Positions 26,901 through 39,500 of a stretch of DNA of 64,000 nt are shown here, piece by piece. The stretch is from assembly GCA_950295325.1 (NCBI GenBank), contig OX485809.1, forward strand, positions 62,001 through 126,000, in the 5' to 3' direction. A program made the position numbers and the translations under genes. The stretch comes from Polytrichum commune. Its lineage: Eukaryota; Streptophyta; Polytrichopsida; Polytrichales; Polytrichaceae. Position 1 is the stretch's first letter, and the number at the start of each line of letters is the position of its first letter. Below the pieces are notes generated by a model. It saw nothing but the letters and a program-made list of their open reading frames with translations. It was not told where the DNA came from and made no database searches.

Positions 26901-29900
26901 AGTAGCTCCTTAGCGTTTTTTTTTGTGCAATTTTTTTTCGCAATGTCTGGTTACTCACAATTTCAGTTTGGTAGTAGCCAAGATGAGGATGACCTCATTG
27001 GTAGTGAGAATTATTTTGAGCCCTCAAGGCAATTTCCACACCACCCTCTCCTTGCTCCCAAACAAAAATTATGCCATCATCATAATTGAAGCATTATGGT
27101 GATACATGATGGTTTTTTGTATCGCCATAGTTGAAATGATAAAAGACTTCAAAACCATAAAGATCATAAGAGAGCACAAAATCTCTCTTCTTCAATTATC
27201 CGTGATTGAAGATCAAAGATAAGAAGAGAGAAATTGATGAGGATGATTAAGAGGAGAGTATGTATTAAATAATACCAAAGAGTAGTGCTTTGTCCAATGT
27301 GTATGGGTTTTCCGCTCTTCATTCTTAAACACCCAGGGAGACATTTATTTCCTACATGGGCCAAACTTGACAATTGGCAATTTGGCAATTTTCATTATCT
27401 TTTGAATAAAATTGAACATTATATTACACAATTCTTATGAACACAATTCTTGTTGAAATCTTTTGATACAATGTGAATGTAGAGAATTATGGTTTTTTTA
27501 TCACAAAAAAATCTTCAACATTAGGTGAACTTCTCTTCACCGGTGGACTTCTCCGGTGGACTTCTCCGCTAAACTTCTCCTCTAGGTGTTTAGACTTCAA
27601 CCGGTCAAGACTCCTTAAGAAATATTTTATTGCCTTTAATTCTTCTCCGGCACATCCACCATTTGCCTCATATAACCATGTCTTGGCCAAGCATTCTTGA
27701 CCGACCGGAGGCCTTCTCCACCGTAGTGTAAACTGGCCCTTAGTTGGTCTTTATTGGAGGTAAACTCAGTTTTGCATGTTGAACCAAATTGGCCATGATT
27801 TGAATAGAAAACATGAATTTCTTATAACTGTTGGTCCATGTGACTCCAAATTCTAGAGGATATAATGGTATCCACACCTAATTGTGATCCTTACCCAAAA
27901 GCAACCCCTAACTTTTTAAACATGAAACAAACATGATTTGTGACATGAGAGGGAGGATTTATTTTGGACATGCCTATTATCAACATTTAAAAAATCCATA
28001 TGCTTATATTTGTGTTGGAATATTCTTTCATTTACAAACAACACCAAATAACCATTAAATTCATCTAGTAATAGTAGTTGTGCTCATATTCTGATTACAA
28101 CAAATGTAATTACTAGGTGTAATTACCTGACATGTCTATGTATTTTCATTCCCTCGGGGGGTTCAGTGGCGAAAATCGTAGAACAACGTGCAATAAAAAA
28201 TAGGGTCCAATATATTCATTGTAGATAAATTTTGTAAAAATTGTACATGTAAAATAGGGGATTTTAAAATAGCGAAACATGTTTACATGTAAAATACCAT
28301 CACCTTATAATATTTTCTGCAAGGTAAATAACCCCCCCAATAAATAGGTCCTGAACTCACGTGCATGCAAAATATAAGAGGGAGTGAACCCCCCGAGTTC
28401 ATTCCTAGGCACTTGATTGAATTTTGTGATGAAAATGTAACCAGGGAATTTTCCATGTCAACAATATTCCTGCAAAAGGTTCTTTATTGCCTTTGCCACA
28501 AAAAGCACTCGAAAGCATTTATCATTTGTTACCTGTCTTGGCTGCACGAAGATTTGAGGTTCTATATGTCAAAGCCTACTAAGCCAATGATATTTATGTT
28601 ACACTATGAAAGGACCACAATAACACAACCTTCTTTTGAGAAAGAGATAAGTATTGTAGGTGATCAACAAGTTTGACACAAAATAAATAAATAAATTCAA
28701 CACAAAGAGCCACATGTCACATGTTGGAACCTCTCTATAATTTTGTATGTCATCTCAAAAAATTAACAATTCAACACCAAACCGTCAAATATGCATATTA
28801 CCTTTCGTAAACACTCCTTTGATAAATAAGACATTGTTTGTCTTATTACAAGCTTTTCATATTCACCCATAATGGATCTCTTTGGAATTTGAGGGCTAAC
28901 TTGGGAAAGAGTTGATGCAGGCCTTCATGAACGAAGTCCATGCTGCGGATAAAAAATTACGACAAGTACCATCAACCGTAGAAGAGTTTGTTGATATCGC
29001 AAGCTTCAATGAGGTACAAAATAAACATCCTCTATTCATAAGTTGTTAAGCCATGTGCGAGGGATCCTTTGGTAGGTCTTGTTGCCAAGAATATTGGATT
29101 ATTTCTCAATGAGTCAGAGTTAAATCTTGGAAATGCAACTTACCAATGCAATTAAAATCTATGTGTATGCTCATACTCAAAAGGATGAGCTCCCTCTCAT
29201 CTTAATAATGTTATGTCAATCTTGGGCAAAGTAACATAATTGAGGTATCACATGTTGCCACCATTTCATGGCAACCAATACATTACATACATTTTCCACA
29301 TTTCAAAATAGCTTCAATATTAACATTTTGCACATGGAGGATTTGCTAGGTTAAACTCGATAGAAGTGTTTGAAAACTTTGATGATAGGATAAAGGTTAG
29401 CTTTGCTACCTCCAAACGAGCAATCATTTTTGTAAGATGAGTGTTTTGAAGCATTTTATTATAAGGTCAAAGCAATATTGCATGATTTTTTGTCCCTTCA
29501 AACTTGCCCTCACTATATAACCATAAATGACCTGATGCCAAAATTTATTTACAACTCATTTGAAATGAAAGGTTGACGTATGATAGACACATGTATTAGA
29601 TTTGAAACACAATCCATGTAGTATGATTCCCTTTGACAAAGCATCATAGGACATCATGAAGCGTTGTCGTACTTCACTTGCATAAACACACTTATAAATT
29701 GTTTCTAAGATCGTAAGAAACCGTTAGCCCTCAAAGGTCCTAGGGGCCGAATATAGGAATTATGACATTTCACTTGAAGGTGTTTATGTTGATGTTTATG
29801 CTATTGTAAGCTTTTGATACATTTCAAAGGCAATCCACCTAGAACTAGCCCAATTATCACGCTCTCCTCCAATTGGAACATCAAAATATGCAAAAGAAAA

Positions 29901-32900
29901 TATTCAAAGATTTGAGCTTGTAGAAGACCTAATTTCAAATACAGTTGGGCAAGCTACATCATATCGCCAACATCACATATTTTGATCAAGTTTGTACATT
30001 GCGTTAAATAAAGTTTCAGTCTCACAAACCAAAAAAAAAACAGTCTAAATATTATATTTATGTAATTGAATGTGTACAAATTATACATACTAATAACACT
30101 AACCATCTCATATGTCACTTATGTGTTATGGTCTTCATTGGACACTAGCACGATGAACATAGACTGTAGCAAATGACCCTTGCGATATGGTACACGTGTC
30201 GCCTTGCTATAGGTTGTTGCTACCAGGGCTCCTCATTCACAATAACACCTAATCTATTAAAAATTGTATGAGCATGGCGCCTGCAAGGGTTAACTACATG
30301 GATATGATTGATGTGCAGGAATTGTTCAAGAAATTGAAGTCCATGGAGTTGGAGTTTGACGCCATCACAAATTACTATGATCTCATCAAAATGTATAACA
30401 TCGAAGTTTCGGAGCTCGAGCTCGCTTCGTATGCGATGATGAACCCCGATTTCACGTCTTGTAAAGAGGCTATGGAGGTGGTTGAGGAAAACAAGTTGGA
30501 GAACATCAAAGCTTTCAGTGCGGACCTTGTGAAGGAAGTCGATAAGCTCCGGAAAGATATCATCCGCATTCGCGCCGCCGCACAAAATGAGATGATTTTG
30601 AGTGCAGGTATGAATTTTTTCAACCCAGGAAATCGAAACCACCATTGATGTTGTAATTGCTGCGAAAACCTTTACTCTAAGAGCCGACTGCATCTACTAT
30701 TATTATACTGCTAAAGCTTAAAATGTTTCTCGTTAGCAATTGAACGTGGACTCCGACCCACCAAAAAATGTTGTATTTGAATCACCCGAATGCAAGTGTC
30801 ATAAGGATTCAACGTTTTATTGGTAGATGCTCTTGAACCAAGATGGGAGCTTCATGTTAAGATACTGGTCGTTTTTGATATTGACATGTATTTTTAGTGT
30901 AGGGTTTTACTTTTGGGTATGGTTTTTAGCATGCACCTATGGTAGCACTTTGAGCGTTGTGAGATATAGGGTTTGATACCAATTTTATTATTAGAGTAGC
31001 AAAATAGTGATTCCAAAATGAGGCACATCAAAGTTCATACATCTATCATTAAATGTGGAGTCTGTGTGAATATTTTTCTAAGTTTGTGGAGTCAAACTTA
31101 TAGATGACCTATAATGGTCTTCCCTTAGAGATATACATTTGAAACTTGGATACGTACTTATACATCATAAACCACTATAGGTCATTGTCCAAAGCAAGTG
31201 TATCCATCTTAATTGTAAAAGGTCCAATGAGCCCCCACAGGGTTATTCAAACGAGTGTTAATCATCTTGCCTTGAATGCCCGAGCATAGTTTACAATGGT
31301 TGAATAGCTTCCCATTCCAATTGTGTTTAAACTTACGAGTTCTAGTTTTTCTAGTTTTTATTTTTTTTATTTAGAAAAATTCTTTCACATGTACTTCTAG
31401 TCTCGTTTAAAAAGGTAAAGATTGACCTTAATGTTTGTTAGTGGCTTGTACGATAAGTCGGACATACATCATGTAGGTTGTGTAGGCTTTTATAAAGTTA
31501 TTTAAGATTTCTCATAGTCATGGTTTTGGATCGCCGATCATGACCACAAGAATTCCTAACATCATTGGCTCTCACGGCCCTTGTCACGGGTGTAAAATGG
31601 CCATGAGGCCATAAAACCCTTGTTTGATAAACCACCGTTCGGCTTCCTTCATGACCATTGCCCTTTCATTTGAATCGATGTTCAATCATGCATTTTGATG
31701 GTTCTTTAGCGACCTTCAAATATAGCAACATTTTAGTTTGGAAGCCATGTGCCGTGCTACATTGTAACGGGGTTTGCATTTGCTAACACATTTACCCCAA
31801 CCCGCACATTCACATGATTGGGGATTTTTAATAAATGAATTTTAATTTCTCAACGAATTCATCTAAGATTACTTAGTAGAGCAAGCACTATCAATGGGCC
31901 CACGGCACAAGTGAGAAATAATGCTCGCAAAATTCTTATTCCTACCCTAGTTCAACTTGAACATGGGCCAATTGAAACAGTCTAGTCCGACAACTCTCAT
32001 GAGTGCATTGAATAGATCTCAACTCACATGACTTGGGAATTGGGTATATATATATATGTCTCTCTTGAACATCATACAAACCATTTTTGCTCAAATATGG
32101 TTTAAAAAGTGACCGATTTTTTGGGAGACTAGGATGGCTAAGGGCCACTTTACACTAGAGCTCGAGGGCCTTGACCCATGATATACAAATTGGTTTGCTT
32201 GGTCAAGGATCCGAAGACTGTCCAAGTTCACTTTAGACTAGATCCTGAGGGCATGAGGGATCAAAGATATTCGATTGAATGAAAAATCTACATGGTTGCT
32301 TACATGACACCGAGTGGATAGTGTTTCATAGTCTCCTGGATATTGCGTTAAACTTGTCAAAAAGAAGTGGGTCTAATGTAAAACCAGGGGTCGTTGTAAG
32401 CAATCGAATTGCCTTTGGCTCCTGAAAATATTATAAAACTATGGTGGGGTCCGGACTACCTATCATTTTGGCTCATCCATAAAACATGTTGCAACCACTC
32501 AACATGCTCCATGTTCACTTTCCGCTAAAGCTTGAGGGCCCATCAATTGCAAAATTGAATTTCTACTTCCCACGATTTTTTGAAAGGGCCCATAGATATA
32601 CATGGTAATTGCTCCTAGTCCGTGTGTAAAGCGGTCCTACTTGCGAGATTGCTTAGGTCCATTTCAGGGTGAGCCCACATATAAGTAATGTCAATCCGTT
32701 TATGGACCATTCTAGAGAATGGCATGGACATTGCATGGACTCATACATACATAAAGGAAGCACACTAACTAAATATTGTATTGAGCATCACCAAGTCTAT
32801 TTATGTTGCTCATTACTAAATGTAAACTGCATGTAAAGCGTCACCAACACCAAATGTAAGCCTAACAATATTTGTCATTCCTTAGTAGATAAATTTGAGC

Positions 32901-33499
32901 ATTATAGGTTTTACAGTATTGGACTACTGTCATTCACTAGGTGACGTTTCATGCAATGTCAACCATCCATGACACTATTCATTACAGAAGTGCTAGGACG
33001 CAAAATTCACCCAACATTGTTTCAATAGTTGGCATTTGGATGAACTAAAAGTAAGTTGGGATGACAATATTTGTAAACTTATCCGTATGAAGTGCCACTA
33101 GAATTATTTACCACGGTGACATGAATTATCCATATGACAGTAAATACGATATTTAGTGGTAGCTATATAGATGGAAGCAAGCAAGGAAGCAAGGGTTTAG
33201 GGTTTAAGGTTTGCCTTGGTGGTGGGTGGTGTACAAGGTTAGATGCGGAGGAGGATGTGATATTGGAGTACATGGGGAAGCTCCACAGAGATGTTCAAGC
33301 ACAGAAGGCACAAGCTGTGCGCATTGTGGAGTACCAACACCTTTTTGAGGTACCCCTACAATTTTACATAATACACTCTCGTGGTAAATATTGTGGAACA
33401 CTGCCACATTGTATATTGTGTTTACAAGGTAGGTAATAAACCCCACCCTGCACGAAGAGGATTCTTGAACAGGGTAGGACCAATGGACTCAAATTGACA

Positions 33500-33579
<80 letters not shown>

Positions 33580-36500
33580 TTGTTTTTTTGTTTTTTTGTT
33601 TTTTTGTTTTTTTGTTTTTAGTGCTTACTGTCATTTTGTATGTTATGTCATTGTGGTAACTTCTCTAATGACACTTTTACAAATAATGCCATTCTAGTTT
33701 ACTTTGACTTCATCCATTCTTGGTATATGTTGCATCCTAATATTTTGTAATGAGTTACTACCATGGATGATTGAAATTTGGTTGAAAAATCACACTTAGT
33801 ATGTGACGGTACTTGCAACATTGTAAATCTACAATGCCCAAATCATTTTACGAGGGATGACAAATGATGTTAGGTTTACATTTACTGCTAGTGACACTAC
33901 ACGGGTGGTTTACAATTAGTCTTGACCAAGACAAATAGAATATCTAGTGTAGTCATACTTGAATCTTCAACCACTCACAATGTTCTCATTACTTCAGTTC
34001 CGATGGTGGGTAACGTGTGAATTACAAGCAACTAAGAATGTGAATTTCTTAAGCACAAACTTGCTTCCAAGAATCTAAGGAGAAAACATTAGATATCGAC
34101 ATGCAATGTGAGTTTCTTGAAGGTATATGTAGTTGATAATTGAATGGCCGTTGTAGCCAAATGGCTAAGATTTAAGAACCGACATTGTATCTTTAGAAGT
34201 AACATGCAAAGTTTAACAAATAAATAAATAATCAGTTTGATTTGAAGACGATATCATCATTTGATTCTTGGACCTTTGATGTTATAACGTGTGGCTTGGT
34301 AAACAATGTGCATCCATATTATTAGTATTATATATGTTGTTTTTAGTGTATATTTCTCATTATAAGTGTGGCCCCCAATGTTTACCAGAACGAGTGTTAA
34401 GGATCTACAAAGTTTCCCTCCCTTAGCAAAGTATTATTGATTGCCAAAAAATCCTTACACACCTAGTCCATAATACAAAATAAAATAGGACCACAAGCAA
34501 CGATTGATTGCCCCACATGACAATCCCTAGCTTAATTCTTTCACAAAACTCCCTCGAACAACCAAACATTCTTTCTCAACGGCGTATGATTCCTTTGTCT
34601 CCAACATAACATATTTCCCATAGCCCATTTACTGAGAGGTAGGGACTATACCCTACCATGCACCAATGGGACTCTTAATCATCCCTTGACATTATAAGGG
34701 CTTATCTTCATGTTGGTGTACCACCATTATTTTTTTAATCAAAAAAATATTCTAGCACCAAACATTTCAAATCGTCTTAGCTTGAGAAACCACTTCACAC
34801 ATGGAAGTGCACGTGTATCTTGATAGATTGATATGTAACTGTACCCTAAAGTGGCCTCAAATTTATGCCAACCATGTTAGAGGATCCAATAAGAACTAAC
34901 TTCAAACCCTAAAACCAATTCTCCTAAAGGCTTTGGTTGATTCATCCCAATTTAATCTCACTACACCAAGTTGGGGTGGTATTATTTCTATCTTTCAAAC
35001 TACACAAAACACGTTGAGTCTTGGGACATACTAGTTTTGTCAAATGATACCTTCTGATGAATGTGAATGAAATCTTTGCGATCAAAATCTTACACATGTT
35101 CTTATGGCATATCAAGATGTCAAATTAAGCACTCCATCGCTATGGATATATGCTTTAAACAAATTTTTGCACCATTTCTTGTTTTTAAACTTGAACATTG
35201 AACATTGGAAGTCTTTCATCTTGAATCAATACAATTTTTTACAAATAAAAAATCTTCTACCTTTAACAACCAACACATTTGAAAATCAAATGTTCATTTT
35301 GTGCATCCTAGGCCGAAGAATCGCGGTTTGATGATTTGATGCAAGCTGCGGAGGAAGTGGACTTGCGTTATTCCCTTTGGATGGGGCTTAAGGAATTGGC
35401 CACCAAGTCGGTGACGTGGACGGCCACACATTTTGAGAGCTTGAACATTGATGAGGTGGAATCAATTGTTACAAAGTATGGTCCCCAATAGTTCAACTTT
35501 TGTTCCAATGAAATGGCGCTCAAATTATGCAAGTCTTTCAATTCTTTAAGAAGATGATGTCCATGTACTAAGTTTAACTCCGAGGTGAATTTGTTGTGGA
35601 CCCGGTTGAATGGCGGGTCACCGGGAGTTGGGTCCACCCCCGATTATAGTCAATGGGGTACCATGGAGGTTACGGCTTTGAACAAATAATTTAGGGTTTT
35701 TTTTCGAATCGTCTAAAATCAATTTGCTAAAAAATGTAGATCCTCGCAAAGAACTATGAGAAGTTCATCGAAATTCCCCATTTCCGGAAACGGAATCACG
35801 ATCAGTTTGACAAAAGATTCGTAGAAACCGTCATGATAATCTCCAAGCGATCATGGAAATGAAAGAAAGAACTATGCTTGTTGCTTACATACAATTGTTG
35901 CATGGTTTTGACTGCCATTTTTTTATGTGGTAAAAATTGTGGGCATACTTATGAGTTTAACTTTCCCTTCACTGCAACGTAGTGTGGCCCACAATATGTA
36001 TACCATCATGCATCCAAAATGACGTGGAACCTTACACTTTGGGGAATTGTTTTTGCATCAATACCTCGAAATAATTTGTGGCTTTGGTGACAAATGAATC
36101 ACTTTATAAAATAAGGAGATCAACGGAGATTATATTTTTTGTTAAATTACATTTAGCAAGTTTTGAATAGTGAAAATTCTAGTTTGGTTGAAGTCTATAT
36201 TTGGAAACATATTAAATATTTGATTTGTAGATTCAAAGTTGTCTAGGTAGAACAATGTGAATGGAGTCTCTCAAATGCACATTAATTTCAATCCAATAGT
36301 AATATTGTAAGCTACAACATAGACCTCCGTTGTTATATATCGTGGGTTGGAATATAGTGCGCATCCACAATACTATCCCCATCGTTTTAGTGTCGGTCTC
36401 CTTGTTTATAGTGTGGCCCATAATATTTAATAAGTAGGTAGACAATTCATCTTGCACAAAATAATTCTAAAATAGGAGTTAGGTTATTTTGAAAATAAAA

Positions 36501-39500
36501 AACATAATTTGACGAAAAGAGTTTACTTTACCTTACACAATTGTCAGAATTTGGTAGAATCTCACTCTACAAAAACCTATGTAGTGTTGATACTTCATTG
36601 TAAGGTATTAGGTAGGGAAAGGTGTTCACATTATATGCTATTTTTATTAGTGATTAAATATGTCACTCATATGGAAGGTGTTGTAATGTGTGGTGGGTGG
36701 TGGTAGATATTCGAAGCTTGCGGTGAAGATGGAGAGGATGATGCCTCCCAACCCCGTGGTGAAACGTCTCAAAGTCATGGTGAATGAGTTGGCTGCCACA
36801 CTGCCCGTCATCCAAAACATGCGCAACCCGGCTTTGAAAGACCGGCACTGGAAGAAGATGGAGACCCTAATTGGACGCAAGGTAATAAATAACAATAAAG
36901 GACTCCAATCAAATAATACGCCTTTCACTGCACCTATGACTAACTGTGGAAAATTAAAAGTTAGAGTGGGTAGAAAATATTGTGGTCCACTATGTGTGGG
37001 GCAAAAGTTACGATGGCTAATATTAATATTAAAGTAATGTAACAACAAAATTATATTTCTCTCATGATATACTACTGATACGATGTTTTCCAACTCCCAG
37101 TCTTTCATGTCCCATAATAACAATGATTTTATGTTTTTATGTTTGAACTCAAAAATGATGTGGGCCAAGAAAAAACCTTCATTGACTGAAATTATGATTA
37201 TAGTATCGTCATAGCACCTTAACCACATCGGATATTTATTGGCGAATTGATATTATTTTTTTTTATAGATGGTGAAATCACGGAGTTGGTAGGAAATCTG
37301 GTTTTTTTCATATTAAAATTTTGATATTTAAAAAATAAAATTCCTGATTTTTCTCTCTTTAAATATAGTTTTAATTAATGCCAGAGTGGTAAATTCACTA
37401 AACCCTAATATGTCAAAATGAGAGTGCCAAGTGGGCCACAAGAATAGGTGTGAAAAGTGTGACTATGGAATGGTATATTTCCTAATGGATAGATATTTTA
37501 TAGAATGAGCAGTCTATCTTGACAATGGGACAACGAAATGAAAGAAACGGTATGAAATAATGGTGACGAGAACGAATCTTCATTCATTCACGCTCGCTCC
37601 TTCACCTCGGGGGGTTCACTCCCTCTTATATTTTGCATACACGTGCGTTCGGGACCTATTTATTGGGGGGTTATTTACCTTGCAGAAAAGATTATAAGGT
37701 ATGGTATTTTTCAAAATAAAGGTGTGATGGTATTTTACATGTAATCATTTTCACTATTTTAAAACCCCCTATACCGTATTATATGTAATATTTTTACAAA
37801 ATTTATCTACAATGAATATATTAGACCTTATTTTTAATCGCACTTTGTTCTACGATTTTTCGCCAGTGAACCCCCCGAGTCCTTCACAAGCCAAAGTATC
37901 CATGTATCGATCTATGAATTCTCTGTCCGAGAATTAGGGTAATCGTCAGAAAGCTGAATGAAGTGGCACTCATGAATGGCAGATTGAGAGGAATGCGCAA
38001 TTCACGCTGGGGAAATTGTTGGAGCTCAAAGTCATGGAATTCACCAACGACATCGTGAGCATTTCAAACGAGGCCACACAGGAATTGGGCCTAGAGGAGC
38101 TCATGGAGAAAGTCAATAATAAGGTATTCACTCCCCCCCCCCCCCCCAGCTCTTACTAGCGTGGGTGGAATCAATGAATGTGGGCCACTCTAATTGTCTC
38201 CACTACTTGGTCTAGTTAGTGTGGGTTACTGTTTCGAGTTATGCAATGATATAATATTTTACCCAAAGTATCATTCTTTACTCAAATAACATAAGTACAT
38301 TAAATATGATATTTAGTGTCACTTACTGTTCGGAGTTACACATTCCTATATCTTCTCACTATTTATGTGATTTTTCATCAAGAAAAGATGCTAGAGTTCT
38401 ATTCATGTCCAAACAACTAGTTCGACCTTTGTTGGTGGAAAATGAGATGTACGGTAAAACAATTATAATGTTGTGTAATTCCAAATAGTAAGTGACACTA
38501 AATATAAATTGCACACGGAAGAATATGTTATAACTTAGTTGGTGAAAAATGATAATGGTAGGAACATTTTATAATAAACATGTAACTTTGAATGGTAACT
38601 TACACTAATTAGACAAAATAGTGTAGCCGGGGTGGAAATAATGTGGGTTCAATACTCGACATAAAATAAGATAGTCGTCTTATGTTTAAAATAGCATTAA
38701 AATAATGATTCATCCACATCCATCCATCTTCTAATGAAAAACAACTAATGTGGCCCACACGTTGTTCTTGCACTTGTTACTTGTAGGAGTAAGAATTTGG
38801 CAGACAAAGTGAATTGCTTTCCATGTGTTCTCTAGATGTACATCATTTAAAATAAATAAATAAAAATTGGTCTCGATGAACTCACATATTTGAGTGTGTG
38901 ATGCATCATATTATTACCAGTGGGTCACAATTGAATTTGTGGTTAAACCATTCAAAGAAGTGAAAGACTGTTACGTTTTGGGCGGTGTTGATGATGTCAT
39001 CGCCGCTTTAGATGAATCAATGGTCACCATGAATACAATCACTTCATCAAGGTACGCTCAAACACCAATCCCTTACTCTATTTGGTATCAAAACATTGTG
39101 ACTACATCCTCACTCTAAGTACGTGAATTGTGCCACTAAAGAAAAGCGATACCAAACCGACATTGGTAAACACCATCTATTCTTCTTCAAACTTTGGCTA
39201 GACTCACTAATAACTATATCCACAAAGTTCGTGCACCCCAAACTAACTAGAATTTGTTATGTAGATTCTTACCGTTACGAGTCTTGCAATTAGGCAAAAG
39301 CCATAGTTGTGGTTGTGTACTTGCTTTGAATTAATTGACAACAACGTAAAGAAGAAATTGAACAAAGATGAGGATGACGGGCTCATAGTCACGTCACTGA
39401 AACATCTAATGATTCTCTTCATTTCTTTTCTTTGGAAGAAAACGCATATGTATGTGCAGTAGTAAAAATGTGGGAGTTTCACGACACAGTAGTCTAGCAC

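Larger units (their letters stand above)
26511..27739. mobile_element. Harbinger-type element with TTA target duplication
   Basis: Termini GGGCTGGTTTACACTACGG and (reversed) GGGCCAGTTTACACTACGG continue for 27 bases with two mismatches and are flanked by TTA (26508-26510) and TTA (27740-27742). TTA duplications and GGGC/GGCC termini are typical of the PIF/Harbinger superfamily. Subterminal repeats (TTTACACTAGGTGAAG, several TTCTCCGGTGGACTTCTCC) lie inside, along with a (TC)n run and a 48-codon open frame. At 1.2 kb it lacks a transposase and is probably a deletion derivative. In dynein intron 11. Confidence 0.85.

Noticed and set aside
28365-28676. 103-codon plus-strand open frame
   Set aside because: It starts inside the 245-bp element, has no dynein or other family motif, and breaks no phase requirement; taken as chance.
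30220-30693. 157-codon minus-strand open frame
   Set aside because: Antisense shadow of dynein exon 13, which has clear family sequence on the plus strand.
33422-33697. Poly-Cys and poly-Thr open frames on both strands
   Set aside because: They are translations of the (TTG)n tract.
35740-35822. Exon-like stretch reading [19 protein letters not shown] after an AG and before a GT
   Set aside because: Inserting it breaks phase, and exons 15 and 16 already join to give the exact family spacing ([19 protein letters not shown]).
36647-37228. 193-codon minus-strand open frame
   Set aside because: It overlaps dynein exon 16 and its intron on the opposite strand, has no family match, and is an antisense shadow.
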